NCBI GenBank assembly: GCA_035695045.1
Contig: DASSEX010000085.1
Span: 38,088 to 102,087 of the forward strand
Length of the DNA: 64,000 nucleotides
Reading direction: 5' to 3'
DNA from: DASSKP01 sp035695045
Lineage (GTDB): Bacteria; Actinomycetota; Actinomycetes; JAFAQI01
Positions within the stretch are counted from its first letter, which is position 1; every line of letters begins with the position of its first letter. A program made the position numbers and the translations under genes. The notes beneath the pieces are model-generated. The model was not told where the DNA came from. It made no database searches and saw only the letters and a program-made list of their open reading frames with translations. Of this stretch, positions 59,844 to 64,000 are shown piece after piece.

Positions 59844-62504
59844 ATGCGCACTTCCCGCAAGGTCCTGGCGCTCGCGTGCGCCGGCGTCGCCGCCACGACC
59901 GCGATCGGCTGGGCGACCATCAGCGACGGCGTGATCAGCCCGGCCGACCACGAGACCGGCAACGGCCGGGTCCTCCAGCCCGCAGGCACGCTGACCGAGG
60001 TCGGCAACTTCCCGACCGGCGGGGCGCTCACGCCGGACGGCCGCTTCTACTGGGCCGTCTCGACCGGCCGCGGCTTCAACGACATCCGCATCGTCGACAC
60101 CGGCAACAACACGGTGGTGCAGACGGTGCCGGTGCCGGGCGCGTCCGGCGGCATCGTCCTCGACGGCGCTCACCACCTCGCCTACGTCTCCGGCGTCGCC
60201 GACTCCTCGCACACCGACCAGCAGCGCCCCGGCCTTCCCGGCCGTGCCGGCGACAACGTGACGGTGTTCCGCTACGACGAGCACACCGGCCTGGCGACGT
60301 ACGACCACCTCGTCAACGTGCCGCCGCCCGCAGGCTCGCCGGTCCCGCAGGGTGTCGTCGACGTGCCGGGCTTCGAGGGGCCGCCGCAGGAGTTCCCGCC
60401 GACCAACCAGCAGCGGCTGTCCTGGCCGGACCGGCTGGCCGTGTCGCCGGACGGCTCGAAGGTGCTCGTGCCGCTCAACCTGGCCGACCACGCGGCGATC
60501 ATCGACACGAAGTCGCAGGCCGTGACCTACGTCGCCGTCGGCCACTACCCGTACGGCGCCGCGATCACCCCCGACGGGAAGACGGGCCTCGTCTCCAACG
60601 AGACCGACGGCACGGTGTCGGTGATCGACCTCTCGTCGGGCGCGGTCACGAGCACGATCACCGTCGGGCCGAAGCTGTCGCACCCCGAGGCCATCACGAT
60701 CGACGCGGCGCACCAGCGCGCGTACGTCGTCCTGGCCAACACCGACCACGTCGTCGCGATCGACCTCACGACCATGACGGTCGCCGGTGACCTGTCGCTG
60801 GAGCGCTCGCAGGGCCTCGGCGCGTCGCCGGTTGCCTCCGCGTTGGACCCGTCCGAGGGCAAGCTCTACGTCGCCGAGGAAGGCGCCGATGATCTCGCGG
60901 TGCTCGATGTGTCGTCGGCGAAGCCGGCTCTCGTCGGCCGGGTGCCGACGGCCGCGTTCCCGACCGATGTCGCTGTTGAGCACGGGCGGCTGGTGTGGCT
61001 GTCCGGCAAGGGGTTCGGCTTCGGCCCCAACCCCAACGGGCCCAACCCGACGAGCACGCTGAACAACGACAACAACATCAACACGTTCACCTACCTGCCG
61101 TCGGCGATCCGCGGCATGGTCGGTGTCCTCGAGACACCGACGCCGTCGCAGCTGGCGCACATGACGCCGATCGCGACCGCACAGATGGTGCCGGTCGACG
61201 TCGAACCGCCGCCGGCGGACACGCCGCTGCGTCCGGACGGCCCGATCAAGCACGTCTTCTTCATCGTCAAGGAGAACCGCACCTACGACCAGATCCTCGG
61301 TGACGACCCGCGTGGCGACGGCGACCCGTCGCTGGAGCTGTTCGGTCCGTCGGTGACGCCGAACGCGCATGCGCTCGTGCAGCGGTTCCCGCTGGTCGAC
61401 CACGTCTATGCCAACTCCGAGGCGTCGATCGACGGTCACTTCTGGACGAGCGCGTCCGACGTCTCCGACTACGTGCAGAAGAACTGGATGCAGAACTACG
61501 GCGGGCGTGGCCGACCTTACGACTTCGGTGTCTTCGCTGCGACCTGGCCGGGCAACGGCTTCCTCTTCGACCAGGCGCAGCGGCAGGGCATCAGCTACTT
61601 CAACTACGGCGAGGCGATCGCCGGCGACGTACCGCTGTCGGACAAGGACCGCGACGCGGCGATTACCGCCGAGGTCGCTGCCAAGTTCGCGCACTCCGAC
61701 CTCGGCGCCGGCGGTCGTTTCGGTGTCGGCGCGACGCCGGTGGGGGAGTGCTACCCGAACGACGCCGACATCGAGTCCGACGCGATCACCCAGCAGCCGA
61801 CGTACGACGGCACGCCGCCGGCCGGTGCACCGGCGCAGGCGGAGTCGCGGGCCGACTGCTTCGCGTCGCACTTCCAGCAGCAGGACGCGACCGGCACGGT
61901 GCCGGCGTTCAACTACCTGGTGCTGCCCAACGACCACACCGTCGGCACGACACCCGGCAAGCGCACGCCGCAGGCGCTCGTGGCGGACAACGACTACGGG
62001 CTCGGCGAGATCGTCGACACGATCTCGCACTCGTCGGTGTGGTCGTCGTCGGCGATCTTCGTCGTCGAGGACGACTCGCAGGACGGCGCCGACCACGTGG
62101 ACGCGCACCGCATCCCGGCGTACGTGATCAGCCCCTATGCCACCGCCGGTGCGGTGGTGCACCACCGCTACGACTTCGCGTCGGTGATCCGCTCGATGGA
62201 GCTGATCCTCGGCATGGAGCCGCTGACGCTGAACGACGCGGTGGCGGCGCCGATGTACGACGTGTTCACGGGGACGCCGGTGAATCTCGCGCCGTACTCC
62301 GCGATCGTGCCGGCCTACGACCGGTCGACGTTGAACACGGCGACGAGCCCGGACGCGGCGCTGTCGGCGCGGCTGGACTTCTCGCAGCTCGACCAGGTGC
62401 CGCAGCGCGAGCTGGACCGGATCCTCTGGCACGCGGTCTACGGCGAGACGTCGACGCCGCCGGCACCCGGCCCGAACGCCGAGGACCGCAGCGCCGGCGA
62501 CTGA
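59844..62504 (+). CDS. Secreted beta-propeller phosphoesterase (phospholipase C/acid phosphatase-like)
   Basis: This 886-residue exported protein has a signal peptide (KVLALACAGVAATTAIGWAT), a YVTN-type beta-propeller (about residues 40-400; repeats such as PYGAAITPDGKTGLVSNETD) and a phosphoesterase domain (about 465-790, PF04185-like) with KHVFFIVKENRTYDQILGDD near residue 470, ANSEASIDGHFWTSASDVSD near 520 and AIFVVEDDSQDGADHVDAHR near 740. Propeller plus phosphoesterase proteins occur in soil actinobacteria; the substrate may be phospholipid or phosphate ester. It precedes the third CocE-type gene on the same strand. Confidence 0.87.
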   Translation: MRTSRKVLALACAGVAATTAIGWATISDGVISPADHETGNGRVLQPAGTLTEVGNFPTGGALTPDGRFYWAVSTGRGFNDIRIVDTGNNTVVQTVPVPGASGGIVLDGAHHLAYVSGVADSSHTDQQRPGLPGRAGDNVTVFRYDEHTGLATYDHLVNVPPPAGSPVPQGVVDVPGFEGPPQEFPPTNQQRLSWPDRLAVSPDGSKVLVPLNLADHAAIIDTKSQAVTYVAVGHYPYGAAITPDGKTGLVSNETDGTVSVIDLSSGAVTSTITVGPKLSHPEAITIDAAHQRAYVVLANTDHVVAIDLTTMTVAGDLSLERSQGLGASPVASALDPSEGKLYVAEEGADDLAVLDVSSAKPALVGRVPTAAFPTDVAVEHGRLVWLSGKGFGFGPNPNGPNPTSTLNNDNNINTFTYLPSAIRGMVGVLETPTPSQLAHMTPIATAQMVPVDVEPPPADTPLRPDGPIKHVFFIVKENRTYDQILGDDPRGDGDPSLELFGPSVTPNAHALVQRFPLVDHVYANSEASIDGHFWTSASDVSDYVQKNWMQNYGGRGRPYDFGVFAATWPGNGFLFDQAQRQGISYFNYGEAIAGDVPLSDKDRDAAITAEVAAKFAHSDLGAGGRFGVGATPVGECYPNDADIESDAITQQPTYDGTPPAGAPAQAESRADCFASHFQQQDATGTVPAFNYLVLPNDHTVGTTPGKRTPQALVADNDYGLGEIVDTISHSSVWSSSAIFVVEDDSQDGADHVDAHRIPAYVISPYATAGAVVHHRYDFASVIRSMELILGMEPLTLNDAVAAPMYDVFTGTPVNLAPYSAIVPAYDRSTLNTATSPDAALSARLDFSQLDQVPQRELDRILWHAVYGETSTPPAPGPNAEDRSAGD

Positions 62505-62570
62505 CCCGCTGGGTCAGCTCGCCGGCGGGGTCGGGCAGGACGGCGTCCGGCGGCGGCGAAGTGGTGGCGC

Positions 62571-64000
62571 GTGATCCGGTTTGGGCGTCGCCGTCCGTTC
62601 CTGGGTGCTGTGCTCAGCGGCCTGGTTCTGGCCGGCGGGCTGGCGGCGACCGCATCGATGGCCGCGTCGTCGGCCGCCGCTGCGGGGCCGAAGCCGTTCG
62701 GGCTGACGTGCACCAACACCGAGGGCGTGCGCTACTGCCCCGGTGACGTGAACCACCGGGTGGCGACGTTCGACGGCGTTCCGCTCGACGTCAACGTCGT
62801 GCTGCCGCCCGGCCACCGGGACAGCCGCCTCCCGCTGATCGTCGAGCTACACGGCTGGGCCGGGGCGAAGCTCGGCCTCGACGACGATGCGGGTGGCTTC
62901 CAGGACCAGCGCGGCGGCCAGTACGCGTTCCTGCCGACGCCGCGATCCCTGGCCAAGGCCGGCTTCGCGGTGCTGACCTACTCGTCGCGCGGGTTCGGCG
63001 ACTCCTGCGGCTCACCGCAGTCGCGGTCCGCCTCCGCCTGTGCGACCGGCTGGACGCACCTCGCCGACGCGCGTTACGAGGTGCACGACACACAGTGGCT
63101 GGCCGGCCTGCTCGCCGACTCCGGACTCGTCGACCCGCGGCGGATCGGGGTCATCGGCAGCTCGTACGGCGGCATCCAGGCGCTCGAGCTCTCGACGCTG
63201 GCGGACCGCACGGTGCTGCCGTCGGGTCGCTACGTGCCGTGGTTCAGCCCGAAGCGGCACCTGCGGATGCATCTCGCGTCGGTCGTCGCGATGGACACCG
63301 CGTCGTCCCTCGTCGACGCGCTGGTGCCGAACGGTCGGTGGCGCCAGGACCCGAGTGGACGTACGGCGTCCGACATCGAGCCCGTCGGCGTCCCGAAACT
63401 GTCCTGGAACTCGGCGCTCTACGGCGCCGGTCAGGCGGCGGGCTACATCGCGCCGCCGGGCATCGACTCCTCCTCCGACCTGACGACGTCGTTCCTCCGC
63501 CTTGCTGTCGGCGACCCTGAGGCGGACCCGGTCGCGCTCGACGCGTTGAAGGAGATGGACGCGTGGCACGCGGCGGAGGGTCTGGACGCGCGCGGCGTCG
63601 TCCACCCACCGACGCTGCTCATCTATGGCTGGACCGACTCACTGTTCCCCGTCGACCAGGCGCTGCGGTGGACGTCGTTCGAGCAGTTCGCCGGTGCGTC
63701 GGGCGTCGTCGGTGAGCTGCTGACCGACATCGGGCATCCGCCGGCGCCGAACAAGGCGAGCGATCGAGCTGTCGCGGTGGCGCGGACGACCGCGTGGATG
63801 GCGCACTACCTCGGCGGCCGACCGGTGCCGGTCGTGCGCGGCGTCGAGGCCTGGCTGCACACGTGCGCCGCCCGCTCTGGCGGCCCGCTGCGGGCGGCGT
63901 CCTTCGAGGCGCTGCACCACGGGTCGGTCGAGCTGCGGGGCGCCGGTGGACCTGTGGTCGGTGACGCGGGTGACCTGGCGTCCGGCCGGGCGACCGACCC
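62571..64000 (+). CDS. Secreted CocE/X-Pro-type hydrolase (paralogue 3; 3' end outside window)
   Basis: An open frame from GTG 62571 runs to the window end with no stop (476 codons). It has a signal sequence (LGAVLSGLVLAGGLAATASM), a Cys pair region FGLTCTNTEGVRYCPGD, oxyanion region LIVELHGWAGAKLG near residue 83, YSSRGFGDSC near 138, nucleophile GSSYGGIQAL near 190, acid loop YGWTDSLFPVDQ near 351 and catalytic His in TDIGHPPAP near 386. It is a paralogue of the gene at 29673 (same Cys-containing N-terminus). The C-terminal domain is only partly seen. Likely extracellular peptidase or esterase. Confidence 0.85.
   Translation, partial: MIRFGRRRPFLGAVLSGLVLAGGLAATASMAASSAAAAGPKPFGLTCTNTEGVRYCPGDVNHRVATFDGVPLDVNVVLPPGHRDSRLPLIVELHGWAGAKLGLDDDAGGFQDQRGGQYAFLPTPRSLAKAGFAVLTYSSRGFGDSCGSPQSRSASACATGWTHLADARYEVHDTQWLAGLLADSGLVDPRRIGVIGSSYGGIQALELSTLADRTVLPSGRYVPWFSPKRHLRMHLASVVAMDTASSLVDALVPNGRWRQDPSGRTASDIEPVGVPKLSWNSALYGAGQAAGYIAPPGIDSSSDLTTSFLRLAVGDPEADPVALDALKEMDAWHAAEGLDARGVVHPPTLLIYGWTDSLFPVDQALRWTSFEQFAGASGVVGELLTDIGHPPAPNKASDRAVAVARTTAWMAHYLGGRPVPVVRGVEAWLHTCAARSGGPLRAASFEALHHGSVELRGAGGPVVGDAGDLASGRATD

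Noticed and set aside
59805..62432. 875-codon minus-strand ORF opposite the phosphoesterase
   Set aside because: Typical high-GC antisense shadow, rich in Arg, Val and His and without any motif; the plus strand has a clear signal peptide and domains.
1..64000. tRNA, rRNA, CRISPR, prophage or IS elements
   Set aside because: I looked for clover-leaf sequences, regularly spaced repeats, integrase and transposase motifs and found none that I could support.

Overview
The window is a high-GC, densely coding chromosomal segment. Frequent GTG starts, strong G/C bias at third codon positions, the protein families present (CsoR, Acg-type nitroreductase, ECF42 sigma factor, SpoIIE/RsbW phosphatases, EthA-like monooxygenase, PspC histidine kinase, DUF5709, DUF2786) and the absence of phage or IS genes all point to an actinomycete. 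I cannot name the genus; a soil actinobacterium near the Frankiales/Jatrophihabitans/Sporichthya group would fit. I see no rRNA, tRNA, CRISPR array or transposase. No gene-free stretch exceeds about 270 bases; the largest are 49530-49795, 56474-56731, 58864-59099 and 26737-26958.

Layout. 1-5414: two ABC exporters, a MacB/FtsX-type pair on + and an ABC-2-type pair on -. 5483-7725: an Acg nitroreductase, DUF5709, UspA and CBS cluster that resembles part of a DosR dormancy regulon. 7810-10004: a PF10118 protein, DUF1801, a VOC protein and an AraC regulator. 10044-11657: a copper-type CsoR repressor with its operator and a permease fused to a YHS metal domain. 11678-16374: a sulfotransferase, then a cell-envelope glycolipid-like cluster (flippase-like protein, PIG-L deacetylase, GT4 glycosyltransferase, PAP2 enzyme). 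16463-20361: two SpoIIE phosphatases. 20380-24131: Kup K+ transporter and GH15 glucosidase. 24247-25758: EthA-like Baeyer-Villiger monooxygenase flanked by two related long palindromes. 25840-29590: GH25-like secreted protein, DEAD-box helicase, a small conserved protein and an ACT protein. 29673-37324: secreted CocE-type hydrolase, GH65 phosphorylase with beta-phosphoglucomutase, cupin, and MMPL transporter. 37619-45043: two histidine kinase/response regulator pairs enclosing a membrane protein and an alternative-oxidase-like diiron protein, followed by a divergent PspC/LiaF-like protein. 45040-49529: GNAT, DGPF/YCII with its ECF42 sigma factor, DUF2786, and a phytoene-desaturase-like oxidoreductase. 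49796-52539: PAS-PAS-GGDEF-EAL protein with an appended recombinase-like helix-turn-helix, and a small orphan. 52536-54123: FrnE-like DsbA oxidoreductase and a methyltransferase interrupted by an in-frame UGA. 54146-64000: two more secreted CocE-type hydrolases (the last cut by the window end), a small membrane protein, a DHA2 MFS exporter, a small Cys protein, a VOC protein and a secreted beta-propeller phosphoesterase.

The most interesting signals are regulatory or structural. (a) The in-frame UGA of the methyltransferase is followed at 11 nt by a small stem-loop that fits the outline of a bacterial SECIS; nonsense mutation or sequencing error remain the simpler explanations. (b) The alternative-oxidase-like gene has a leader hairpin that pairs its Shine-Dalgarno with an anti-SD, and it shares a 20-nt upstream element with the neighbouring membrane gene. 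(c) Two related ~23-24 bp inverted repeats bracket the EthA-like gene, one in a divergent and one in a convergent intergenic region. (d) The c-di-GMP protein carries an unexpected C-terminal HTH. (e) The CsoR operon exports or handles metal through a His-rich permease-YHS fusion.
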